Under the pieces are notes generated by a model. That model made no database searches. It had not been told where the DNA came from and saw only the letters and a program-made list of their open reading frames with translations. Positions 1-8,200 of a stretch of 10,879 nt of DNA are shown piece after piece (position 1 is the stretch's first letter; each line of letters starts with the position of its first letter). The position numbers and the translations under genes were made by a program. The DNA is from JBFKOL01 sp041628815 (GTDB taxonomy: Bacteria; Bacteroidota; Bacteroidia; Chitinophagales; Saprospiraceae). The stretch spans positions 1 through 10,879 of the forward strand of contig JBFKOL010000123.1 of NCBI GenBank assembly GCA_041628815.1. The letters are read 5' to 3'.

Positions 1-614
1 AGTCCCCACCCTCTTGTCTGTCCTGAAAGTATGGACTGGTTGTGAATAGGCAACCATATATCCGTCTCGAGTTGTTCATAATCGGCCTGTTTTCCCGGCT
101 CCACTTGCATATAGTTGACCTGCATAAAGGGGGCAGGGGTCTCCAGTGGTATCCTTGGCGCGGTGGCTACACTATAGTACAGCTCGGACTTTACTGTCTG
201 GCGTGTCTTCTGAGTCTCCTGGAGTATGTCTTGTATTGACTTGGAAGGATGAATTTGCCTGGGGATATCTGCATCCCATGGACTTTCTAAACGTTCCGCA
301 CTATCGTAGAGGTTGATGACCACATAATTGTACTCATCTCCGGTACCTGAAAACTCGACTGCGTACAGATACCAACCTACGATGATGCCGCGCTTGACTC
401 TTTCTTCATGCATAGGCTTCCAGATTTCTTGTTCGAAATTCAGGTAAGCCGCATTGGTTTCAGGCTGCACTTTCATATAGTCCACTACAACATACAGGGC
501 AGATTCTGTCTGAGCTTCGAGGCGAAATGCAAACATTATCAGGGCTGTGATAAGTATTGCGGTTTTGAAGATAAAACCTTTTAAGTGTTTAGCTAAGATG
601 TAAGTTAGACACAT
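1..614 (-). CDS. Exported two-repeat protein of unknown function, C-terminus beyond the window
   Basis: The frame is open from an ATG at 614-612 to the left edge (204 codons plus two bases), so the 3' end is missing. Residues 14-36 form a hydrophobic segment after a Lys-containing N-region and end in EAQT, a typical Bacteroidota signal-peptide end. A later ATG at 536 would cut that segment off, so 614 is preferred. The mature part contains the same ~40-residue unit twice, at about 43-81 (VDYMKVQP, EIWKPMH, GW) and 165-203 (VNYMQVEP, DIWLPIH, GW), exactly 122 residues apart. Each unit has a beta-strand-like start, a helix with an IWxPxH core and a closing GW. I do not recognise the family; the pattern recalls ferredoxin-like alpha/beta barrel (Dabb-type) folds, but this is inference. 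It starts 11 nt after the DUF5916 gene stop, so co-transcription is likely. No clear Shine-Dalgarno site is visible. Confidence 0.8.
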   Translation of the reverse strand, partial: MCLTYILAKHLKGFIFKTAILITALIMFAFRLEAQTESALYVVVDYMKVQPETNAAYLNFEQEIWKPMHEERVKRGIIVGWYLYAVEFSGTGDEYNYVVINLYDSAERLESPWDADIPRQIHPSKSIQDILQETQKTRQTVKSELYYSVATAPRIPLETPAPFMQVNYMQVEPGKQADYEQLETDIWLPIHNQSILSGQTRGWG

Positions 615-625
615 AGAGTCAGGTA

Positions 626-2878
626 TTAGATGTTGAGCCAATAAGAAAATTTCAAAACGACTCCGCGATTTTTCACACCCAGGTTGGTGGGTATATAGTT
701 TTCCGTGTAAACCAGGAACAAATCAGATACCGGTGCAAATCGCCATTGGAGCCTTGAGTTGAGATTGACATTGTCGGCCTGTTCGTTGTATTGGATGAAT
801 GTGGTCCAGAAAAGTGAGTTCGAAAAGGTAAGGTCGATACGCGGGCCGATCAGCCAGAATGATCCATCGGGATAGGGATCGGGCAGGTCGACTTGGTTGT
901 AAGTATAATTCAGTTCCAGATTGAACATGGGCCTTATCCTATAACGAATGCCGCCGGATATATCAATCCCGCTGCCGTTGTAGAATCCTCCAAACCCTGC
1001 GCGAACATCAAAGGCCAAATCCCGTCGTCCGTCCGATTCGAAACTGATGTTGACATTTTGCCAGGTATACTCACTGCCTTCCGGCAGGGGTATGGCGTCT
1101 TCCGAGGACCTTGTCGGATCGAAATCGTCAAATAGCCTCACATAGTTGTCCGCAAATTCAATTTCGAACTCACTGGTATTCTGAAATTCAATGCGATACC
1201 CTAATGACGTTTCCCTGTCCGTTTGTTTCCAGTCCAGGTCGAGGAAATACCTCGAACGAAGGCTAAAACTGTGTCGGTTGACTATAGATTGTTGAGGGAA
1301 AATACTGTATCGTGCAAATGGCCCGAAATTGATATAAGAAGTGCGCGGGAAAAAGCCCATCTCAGCATTGAAATTTTCACCTACGTATTCGTGTGACCAA
1401 AAGATAAAAAACTGCCGCGTATTATACCTGATACTGGTGCCGTGGACCCAGTTTCCCGAGGTATTGACAGGGTCATCCGATTTAAAGACGTACATATCTC
1501 CGGTCCAGCGGTCATTGGATGTAAGCAGGTTGTACTGGAGTCCATAAACCCGGTTGTATTTGTTCTGACCTTCAAAGTTGAATCCGTTTTCGAGGTCTTT
1601 ATTAAAATTGATCGCTTGTTTATTGGTGATAATCGCCTTGATATTGGAACGTCCGAATACCTGTTTCTGAATGGTGGCAACCGTAAAGTTATAAGCCGGG
1701 ATATCGTCGCCGTCATTTTCTTTGTGTTCGGTTTGTGCATTGAGGAGACCGATCCTCGTTCCGCCTCCTACCTGGCCGCTGAGTCTGGCACCAAAAAGCA
1801 GGGAAGATTGTAATCCCACCCTTCGCGAGAAAAATACTTGTGAGCGCCGTCCGCCAAAATCGCTGAATAAATCACTGTTTTCTAGGAAAAACTGTCTTCT
1901 TTCAGGGAAGAACAGTTCGAAACGTGTGATGTTTGTCTGTTGACGATCTACTTCTACGGTTGAGAAATCAGGATATACTGTGAGATCCAGGTTCAGGGAA
2001 GAAGACAACGCAACTTTGCCATCAAATCCGGCTCTCGCCTGGCTGTTGACTTTGTCGTCTACATCAAAATCCTGGTTGGCAGAGCCTGAGACGTAGGGAA
2101 TGATGCTCAAATTGGAACCTGCCTTGGGAGGTTTTTCGTCCCATTTCAGGCCGCCTGAATAAGAAAATGAAGTAGGCCTGAACTGCCGCTTGACAGTAGT
2201 CCAAGTGGACCGCTCGTTCAGTTTTAAATCGTTCCGTACAAATTGGATATTCCAAAGAGAAATGTCATCGACATAACGAATGGATTTAAAAGGAATCTTG
2301 ATCTCCGCAACCCATCCGCCTTCGAAATCCTTGACTTTTGAAAACCAGACGTTGTCCCATGACGAAGATACCGGATTAAAGCCACCACCGCCTCCAGTAA
2401 CCAAACCCTCGAACTGCACCCCGAGCGGGGTAACAGCAAAGACATAACCGTTTGTCATGTCGTCGAACGGATCAAGTACCAGCATGAAATAATCATTGTT
2501 GCGCTCCTCGAAGTCCCTGCGCAGGGATTCTACGATGTACTTACCTGCAACCTCGTCATAACATGTAATTCCCGCGTATAGATTGTTTGCATCATAGGTA
2601 ACCCTCACTTCCGTCCTGGACATGGCCGCAGTATCGTCAAAGGGAAATTGCTGGTGAAAATCGGAAGCTACATCAGCCGACTTCCATACCGCCTCATCAA
2701 GGACTCCGTCGAGTACAATCTCGTCGGTGGTTTTGGTAATTTTCAGTGTTTTTTCCGGTATTCTTTTGCCCTTGGCTCTGGTCTCAAGGGATAATTGAAA
2801 GCGATCTTGAGTATATGCATTTACAGTCCCTATCAAAAGAAAGGTACCAACCAAAAAGATAGCAAAGCGATTGTTCAT
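626..2878 (-). CDS. DUF5916 outer-membrane protein with N-terminal CBM9-like domain
   Basis: The product has 750 residues from the ATG at 2878. The frame opens four codons earlier at a TTG (2890), but the ATG gives a cleaner signal peptide: MNNRF, a hydrophobic stretch, then NAYTQ. Residues about 46-246 match the carbohydrate-binding family 9-like domain usual in this family: a GVLDEAVW motif near the start, then LDPFDD and NGYVFAVTP, and a WVAEIKIPF strand. The rest is the DUF5916 region, including the FFPERRQFFLEN motif, followed by many alternating aromatic/polar strands and a terminal strand ending KFSYWLNI, as expected for an outer-membrane beta-barrel. The substrate is unknown: the CBM9 likeness suggests glycan contact, but DUF5916 proteins lack an established activity. 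Length is in the usual range and no frameshift is seen. The unknown exported gene follows 11 nt downstream; a broken paralogue lies upstream. Confidence 0.94.
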   Translation of the reverse strand: MNNRFAIFLVGTFLLIGTVNAYTQDRFQLSLETRAKGKRIPEKTLKITKTTDEIVLDGVLDEAVWKSADVASDFHQQFPFDDTAAMSRTEVRVTYDANNLYAGITCYDEVAGKYIVESLRRDFEERNNDYFMLVLDPFDDMTNGYVFAVTPLGVQFEGLVTGGGGGFNPVSSSWDNVWFSKVKDFEGGWVAEIKIPFKSIRYVDDISLWNIQFVRNDLKLNERSTWTTVKRQFRPTSFSYSGGLKWDEKPPKAGSNLSIIPYVSGSANQDFDVDDKVNSQARAGFDGKVALSSSLNLDLTVYPDFSTVEVDRQQTNITRFELFFPERRQFFLENSDLFSDFGGRRSQVFFSRRVGLQSSLLFGARLSGQVGGGTRIGLLNAQTEHKENDGDDIPAYNFTVATIQKQVFGRSNIKAIITNKQAINFNKDLENGFNFEGQNKYNRVYGLQYNLLTSNDRWTGDMYVFKSDDPVNTSGNWVHGTSIRYNTRQFFIFWSHEYVGENFNAEMGFFPRTSYINFGPFARYSIFPQQSIVNRHSFSLRSRYFLDLDWKQTDRETSLGYRIEFQNTSEFEIEFADNYVRLFDDFDPTRSSEDAIPLPEGSEYTWQNVNISFESDGRRDLAFDVRAGFGGFYNGSGIDISGGIRYRIRPMFNLELNYTYNQVDLPDPYPDGSFWLIGPRIDLTFSNSLFWTTFIQYNEQADNVNLNSRLQWRFAPVSDLFLVYTENYIPTNLGVKNRGVVLKFSYWLNI

Positions 2879-2948
2879 CAGACGACTCAATTAATCTTAC
2901 TTGATTCACCACGTTTTACCAGAGCGTCATACATTGACTATAAAGCAA

Positions 2949-2956
2949 CAAAGATA
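2949..2956 (-). promoter_or_regulatory. Candidate -7 box TATCTTTG for the DUF5916 gene
   Basis: On the minus strand this reads TATCTTTG, an exact match to the Bacteroidota -7 consensus TAnnTTTG, about 70 nt upstream of the ATG. A TTG at the expected -33 spacing is absent, so the call rests on one element. Confidence 0.38.
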
Positions 2957-3022
2957 CTCTGCAGGAATAAAGCGTTGGCAGATCCCCATCATTCCATCAA
3001 GTGATTTATCTGTCAATTTGTA

Positions 3023-3030
3023 CAAAAGTA
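3023..3030 (-). promoter_or_regulatory. Alternative -7 box TACTTTTG for the DUF5916 gene
   Basis: The minus strand reads TACTTTTG, also an exact TAnnTTTG match, about 145 nt upstream of the ATG. A TTG lies 24 nt further upstream, longer than the usual 19-21 nt spacing. It would give a long leader if used. Confidence 0.25.
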
Positions 3031-3176
3031 CGGTTCACTATGACAGCAGAGAACCAAGATTCACCTCTTTAGACACAGTGAGCGTGTCAAAAGTTTAAAG
3101 CCTCAGCAACTTTTATTTTTTTACGGTTAAATAAAGTCTTGACATAGGTCATTTTAAGGTAATGATGACGTGATTG

Positions 3177-3401
3177 TATGTTCAGCCAGCAGGTCAATTT
3201 TAATTGAATGGATCTAAATCTGGCACCGAAATCCCTTGTAATGCAGTTGTCGTTATAGATGGGGTAGAGGTCTGAGAGGAGTGTAAAGCGCCACTGCAGT
3301 CGAAAATTGATGCCCATTAAAGCCATTATGCTGACAAGTCGAAGCATTTCTTGACAAGTGACTAGATCGCTGCGTTGCACAATATCGACCAAGAATGAAG
3401 A
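3177..3401 (-). pseudogene. Remnant of a second DUF5916 protein (C-terminal barrel strands)
   Basis: In the minus-strand frame, positions 3314-3177 encode 46 residues that align without gaps to the last 46 residues of the intact DUF5916 protein, with 21 identities by my count. Shared blocks include RLQWRF, SDL and the terminal WLNI. Further upstream, around 3401-3366, SSFLVDIVQRSD resembles SLFWTTFIQYNE of the intact protein, but about 12 extra codons lie between the two blocks. The position of the intact stop codon is occupied by CAA, so the frame runs on to 3087 with unrelated residues. No CBM9 domain or signal peptide exists upstream: roughly the first 90 percent of such a gene is missing. 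I read this as a decayed paralogue, perhaps a former tandem neighbour. The right-hand boundary is approximate. Confidence 0.72.
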
Positions 3402-3553
3402 ATGATGAAGTACACCTGCAGCATTGTGGGAACCAGTGCGAAATTCGGGCTGCCAATTACCGGAAACAACAAGAAATTTTATTGAAAACATACGATGTTT
3501 CTGATAGCGTAAGCCATCAATTCTTCTGATATTGAATGCAAATAGGAATTAAT

Positions 3554-3970
3554 ATGAAATATTTTACCACAGTAGCAGCGGTGATCGTTACCATGTCCAC
3601 TGTCGTTTTTACAGGATGCTCTATTTCCTCACCTGACAAAACGAGTAGTGGAGATTCGATGAGTTCAGCTCTGCTTCGGCACGTCGTCCTTTTTAAATGG
3701 AAAGAGACTTCCGGTGAATCGGATATTCGTCAAATCGAAGACGCTTTCGCTGCTTTGCCCTCGAAGATCCCGCAGATTAGAGATTTTGAATGGGGTTTGA
3801 ACAATAGCCCCGAAGGTTTGGACAAGGGTTTTACCCATTGTTTTTTTGTGACCTTCGGCAGTGAAGAGGACCGGGCGATTTACCTGCCGCATCCCGATCA
3901 CCAGGCATTTGTGGAATTGTTGGGACCGCATTTGGAGGATGTGCTGGTGTTTGATTATTGGACCAGATAA
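3554..3970 (+). CDS. Dabb (stress-responsive alpha/beta barrel) domain lipoprotein
   Basis: The product has 138 residues. The ATG at 3554 is chosen over the in-frame ATG at 3536 because it begins a compact lipoprotein signal (MKYF, then a hydrophobic stretch to FTGC) and has an AGGA about 8 nt upstream. Cys22 is the likely lipidated residue; position -3 is Phe, slightly off the usual lipobox. After a Ser/Gly-rich linker, residues about 40-136 match the Dabb fold: LRHVVLFKWKE as the first strand, a helix (IEDAFAAL), WGLNNSPEG, FTHCFFVTF, then the HPDHQAFVE helix motif and the closing strand VLVFDYW. Dabb proteins form dimeric barrels; most have no assigned reaction. Most are cytosolic, so the lipoprotein signal is a point of note. 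It stands alone on the plus strand, facing the DUF5916 remnant divergently. A specific substrate cannot be named. Confidence 0.88.
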   Translation: MKYFTTVAAVIVTMSTVVFTGCSISSPDKTSSGDSMSSALLRHVVLFKWKETSGESDIRQIEDAFAALPSKIPQIRDFEWGLNNSPEGLDKGFTHCFFVTFGSEEDRAIYLPHPDHQAFVELLGPHLEDVLVFDYWTR

Positions 3971-4210
3971 GTTCAGAATTAATAGTCATTACTGTCCGGT
4001 TAAATCTCAAATGACCCTATATATTTGATACAAGTGGCTGATTATCAGCAATGACAGGCATCCGTTTAAAAAGTAACCCCCTCCATTCTTATTTCTATTC
4101 GGTGTATTGATGTTTTCGAACGCTTTTTAGTGCATTTCATGTCGATCTCATGTTTTACCAAGAAGGACCTGTGCTGCTGTCAATGGCGATCAGAAGTAAA
4201 AATACCGTTG

Positions 4211-4251
4211 CGCCTGCACGCTGCCATAATTCACTTGTACAAGCGCAGGCG
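4211..4251. repeat. Inverted repeat CGCCTGC / GCAGGCG with an inner palindrome
   Basis: CGCCTGC at 4211-4217 is perfectly complementary to GCAGGCG at 4245-4251. The 27-nt interior includes the perfect palindrome CTTGTACAAG at 4234-4243. The 7-bp stem with a long loop is not a normal terminator. A third copy of CGCCTGC lies at 4321-4327. Confidence 0.45.
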
Positions 4252-4322
4252 GGGCTTATCCTGCGCATTTACCGATTTCAGATGAAGTATTCGTAAGAAA
4301 TATAGGCTTTACGGAGGTCACG

Positions 4323-4337
4323 CCTGCAAAAAGCAGG
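4323..4337. repeat. Short hairpin CCTGC-A5-GCAGG
   Basis: A perfect 5-bp stem with a five-A loop. The AAAAGCAGG word of its right half (4329-4337) is repeated directly at 4342-4350. No T-tract follows, so a terminator role is doubtful. Confidence 0.35.
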
Positions 4338-4497
4338 ATGGAAAAGCAGGTATTTTTCTTTTCCGAATCCATTGGAACTTGCAATATTGAGCCTGTAACG
4401 GTGCTCGTCTCCCGCCATATTCAGCAGCACGAGCTTTTGTACACTCGTATGTTGAGTCTATCCATTATTTTTTTGGAGATAAAGGCAAAGAGAATGG

Positions 4498-4520
4498 GAG
4501 ATTTATTTTGTGCAAATCTC
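4498..4520. terminator. Stem-loop just after the response regulator gene
   Basis: GAGATTT (4498-4504) and AAATCTC (4514-4520) form a perfect 7-bp stem with a 9-nt loop, beginning 6 nt after the regulator's TGA stop. On the regulator's own strand no T-run follows; on the plus strand AATTTTT follows. It could be a weak terminator or an mRNA 3'-end stabiliser. The stem is AT-rich. Confidence 0.35.
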
Positions 4521-4526
4521 AATTTT

Positions 4527-5276
4527 TCATATCCTCAATCCTGAAATGGCCCTAAAAAAACCTTCTTTCCTCGAGCGGGAAATCGGTAATCTGGAGCCAT
4601 CACTCATTTCCAGTACATTCATTTTTTTCCAATATTTATTGATTTCATGAAGGTTCACGAGGTGAGATTGGTGTATTCGCTGAAATGAGAAGTCTGAAAG
4701 TAAAATTTCCATTTCTTTGATAACCTTGCTGATAATAATTTTGTTAGCATGCTTTAAATGAAGCGTAGTATACGCGGCTGAGGCTTCACATCGGATAATA
4801 TCACTAATTTTGACAAATTCAATTCTATCGGTTGTAGAAACTGTTAAAATAGGCTGCTCATCGCTTTTGAGTTTCAAGTTGTTCAAAAGACTCCTTAATT
4901 GATCATCGGTAATGTTTTTTGTACCGAGTCTAATGCATTTTTGCACTGCTTTTTTTACTTCATCGATGTCAAGTGGTTTTAAAAGATAATCTACAGCACT
5001 GAATTGAAATGCTTTGATTGCATATTGATCAAATGCAGTGGTGAAGATTACATGAAAAGAAAGGTGACGCAAAGATTCCAATAGATCAAATCCCGTCCCA
5101 TCCGATAGTTGGATATCTAGGAAAACAAGGTCAGGCAACAAGTCATTGATCAAATTTCTTGCTGATATTATAGAATCCGCCATACCTATAATCTCGATCT
5201 CAGGGCAACTCAATTCTAACAGATTCTGAATTACCGCCTGGCTTCTTTTTTCGTCTTCAACAATGACGGTTTTCAT
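4527..5276 (-). CDS. LytTR-family response regulator
   Basis: The product has 249 residues, the usual size for a REC-LytTR regulator. Residues 1-120 are the receiver domain: acidic pair Glu7/Asp8, phospho-acceptor Asp54 in VFLDIQL, the conserved Thr in IFTTAF (79-80), and Lys100 in YLLKPLD. Residues about 141-245 are the LytTR DNA-binding domain, with FVKISDIIRCEA, the Tyr/Thr strand YTTLHLKH, and FQRIHQSHLVNLHEI (198-212), the signature segment that contacts DNA. It acts in the cytoplasm as a transcription factor activated by phosphotransfer from the kinase encoded just upstream. Its ATG is 5 nt after the kinase stop, with no Shine-Dalgarno site in that gap, so translation is probably coupled. 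Known LytTR proteins bind paired direct repeats; the target promoters cannot be read from this window. Confidence 0.96.
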   Translation of the reverse strand: MKTVIVEDEKRSQAVIQNLLELSCPEIEIIGMADSIISARNLINDLLPDLVFLDIQLSDGTGFDLLESLRHLSFHVIFTTAFDQYAIKAFQFSAVDYLLKPLDIDEVKKAVQKCIRLGTKNITDDQLRSLLNNLKLKSDEQPILTVSTTDRIEFVKISDIIRCEASAAYTTLHLKHANKIIISKVIKEMEILLSDFSFQRIHQSHLVNLHEINKYWKKMNVLEMSDGSRLPISRSRKEGFFRAISGLRI

Positions 5277-5281
5277 GTCTA

Positions 5282-8200
5282 TTATTCAAGGGTTAATTCA
5301 ATAGTCACTTTGGTACCGGCAGCTGTACCATCGGGATTTTTTAAGTCTTCGATATACCATTTGCCTGGTGTGGATGTTTGTTTAAGTAATTCAATTCTTT
5401 CTTTCACTATGGACAGCCCCAGGCCATTACTTTTCTGCACGGGGCTGTTCTGAAACTTCTGATGCTTCCTACCCACCCCATCATCTTCAATTACTATCAT
5501 TAATTTATCTTCTATCTTCCAAAATTTTAACAGCAGATTACCAGCGTCCTTCTTGGTGCTAAAACCATGAAGTATAGCATTTTCAATTTGTGGTTGGACA
5601 ATGAAAGGAGGAATTTCAGTGGTGTGTATGTCGACTTCGTTACCAATAATTATTTGATAGGCGAACTTATCGGGGAAGCGTAATCTTTGCAATTCGAGGT
5701 AGTCTTCGATGAATGTCAACTCGTCCGCAAGAGAGATTGTCTTTTGCGATGAATAGTTAAGCACATTTCTGACCAATCGTGAAAACTTGCTCAAGTAAGT
5801 CAAGGCATTTTCCTTGTCCCCAATGAGTATGAATTCCTGGATGGAATTAATGGCATTGAATATGAAATGGGGGTTCATTTGTGACAACAGTGCTTTTTTC
5901 TCTAATTCGTGGATTCGGTCATCCATTTCTTTTTGGAGGTGGCGCTTGTTTTCTAGGATTTTGTCTCTTCGGCGAATCAGGTGTACAATAGTCACTGTTA
6001 ATAGGCTGGAGAAGAACAGAAGGAATGGCCATCGTAAATACCAAGGCGCCAAAACCTTCAACTGTATTAGGGTGGAAGCATCGATTTCCGTTTCAAATCG
6101 ATCGACAGCGCGAACTTCAAAATTGTACTTGCCAGCAGGCAACTTAGTAAGAAATACCTCTCTTTTTTCACCCATTTGGATCCATTCATCAGAGATCCCC
6201 GGGATTCTGTAATCATAAACTATGCGCCTGGATGAAGGAAAATCAAGACCGACATAGCTGATTCTTAAAAATTCGATATCAGCAGATATCTGAATCTCAG
6301 AATCTTTATTAAGATCCGGGTAGTAAAGATTCGTTTCTTCGCCCAAATCTATTTTGTCAATTAGAACTTTCGGTCGATAATGGACATGACTTAATTCAGA
6401 CTTCGAAAAGAAATCGAGGCCATTTCGTCCTCCGAAGTAAAGTTGGTCACCGAATTGAAAACGCACTCGCGGATAGTACAATGCATTTGCCAACCCATCT
6501 GTGGAATCATAGTTTTTAAATCGATTCAACTTTGAATCAAAAAACGATATGCCATTGTTAGTAGAAATCCAGATGTCTTCATTACTTGTTATAATCACAG
6601 AAGCTACATAATCATTGTAGAGTCCATGGTTGCCATTAAATAAAAAGAACTCTGCAGAAGACGTTCGCTTCACGAGGCCTACATCTGTTCCAATCCAAAG
6701 CTGTCCAATACTATCCTTTGCTAAATCATTGATCCTGAGACTAGGTAGACCATGATCTTTTCCATGTTGTGTAAAGGTTTCTTTGCGTGAATCAAAATGA
6801 AATAATCCATTACCATCAGAGGCTATCCACAACGATTTTTCTTCAGCTTCGACAATGGTCTGGAAATAAGGATCTGCTCCTTTAAGTTCTTTGGGACGGT
6901 GTTGCCGTAATTGGTAATTGGAAAGATTGAATTGTACCAAAGATGACTGACCCGCAATCCAAATGTTTTGGTCAGAATCCTCCAGAACATATCTATTAGA
7001 ACCAGGAAGATATTCGAAGTGTACAGAGGTCAGGTCTTTATCCAGAACGTGAAATCCATCTATTCCAACCACCAAATAAAATCCAGACTGGGTTTTGGCA
7101 ATGTTGGTTATGGGATTCACCATTTCTGCCGATTCTAGTGAGATCAGCGTTTGTATACCACTGTTGCTTTCTTCAGAAACCAAGCCCAGCTCTCTATAAC
7201 CCGCCAAAAACCAGTTTTGGTCTTTGAAAACAGCCGAAATGGATTGCGGAGCTCCGTAGGGATGTAAATAGTTTCGGAATCCACGGTCATGAGGCCATTT
7301 AAACAAACCGTCCCCGGGAATATAAACGTTCCCAATGTTGTCCGGATAAGGTGCCCGTAAAAATCGAGCATAGCTTAGGTTGCTATTTTTTCGTGATTCT
7401 ATTTTGACCTGCTCCTTTTCAAGATCGAAGACCAAGAAGCCTGAACCGAAAGAGCTGTACCATAGAGCGCCTAATTTGTCCAAACAGAAATAAACAGGTG
7501 TTGTTGGATCTACAACCTTAATCGGCTGGTAGACTGTGAACTGCGGGCTGACAAGGTCTGAATACCAAAATGGATATTCAGAATTCAACGTCGATAACCA
7601 GAGGCTTTTGGATTCTTGAACTTCGAGATCAGTAATTGGGATTCCATCTAGATCTTTAATGTTTCCTGGAAATATTATTTCGCGCTCTTCAGGATCAAAA
7701 CATAATAGCCCCCTGCTACTGGCAATCCAGATTCTTGCGAGATCGTCCTGCACAAAATCATTGCAGACAATCGTTCCCACTGAGCGCTGAAGATCCAAAA
7801 CAGGGTGCTCTTCAACCATCTTAAATTGTAGATTTGCGGTTTCTTTGATAAGAAATAATCCATCTCTACTTCCGACCCATATGGTGCCATTCTTGTCTTG
7901 AAAAATGGCATCAACGCGCCTTGGTACGAAAGGGACGTAATTCTTAATATTGGTGAATTGTTTCTTATATCGATCGGATATGTCTATTCCGTCCCCTACA
8001 CAAGCTACCCACAATCGACCTTTCGCGTCTTCCGCAATCGCTGTGATAACATAATTTGACAACTCCTGGTCATCTCCGGAAGCCTTGAAATGCTCGAAAG
8101 AATAACCGTTGAATTTCCACAAGCCGTCGTGTGAACCAAGCCAAATAAAGCCGTCACGGTCCTGAAAAACACGTCGTGAATCCGGGAGTGGTTGGATTTC

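Larger units (their letters stand above)
2879..3176. other. Intergenic leader of the DUF5916 gene
   Basis: This stretch separates the start of the DUF5916 gene from the degenerate paralogue remnant. No credible coding frame was found on either strand. It carries two exact TAnnTTTG boxes on the minus strand, listed separately. No riboswitch-like structure or strong terminator was recognised. Confidence 0.5.
3971..4526. other. 555-bp region without a convincing gene
   Basis: It lies between the convergent ends of the Dabb lipoprotein and the LytTR regulator. Only short frames occur; one of 68 codons on the plus strand (4338-4544) has no recognisable motif, no Shine-Dalgarno site, and overlaps the regulator's end. 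The region holds several short inverted repeats (4037-4049, 4211-4251, 4323-4337, 4403-4434, 4498-4520) and a local cluster of CCTGC/GCAGG words at 4211-4350. No known RNA family or mobile element was recognised. Confidence 0.5.

Noticed and set aside
42..239. Plus-strand frame of 65 codons at the left end
   Set aside because: It is antisense to the partial repeat protein, whose minus-strand frame with signal peptide and duplication is far more convincing.
1442..1813. Open frame of 123 codons antisense to the DUF5916 gene
   Set aside because: It lies wholly within a well-supported gene and its translation shows no domain or signal.
3087..3491. A 134-codon minus-strand frame taken as a complete gene
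   Set aside because: Only its middle resembles DUF5916; the first 30 and last ~30 codons look like random sequence, so a degenerate remnant explains it better.
4037..4049. GCTGA-TTA-TCAGC hairpin downstream of the Dabb gene as its terminator
   Set aside because: The stem is 5 bp and no T-tract follows; it may be chance.
3985..4150. Possible insertion-sequence end near the CTGTCCGGTTAA text
   Set aside because: The text recalled IS ends, but I found no matching terminal inverted repeat, target duplication or transposase fragment within the gap.
4338..4544. A 68-codon plus-strand frame in the gap before the regulator
   Set aside because: It has no recognisable motif and no ribosome site, contains an inverted repeat, and ends inside the regulator gene on the other strand.
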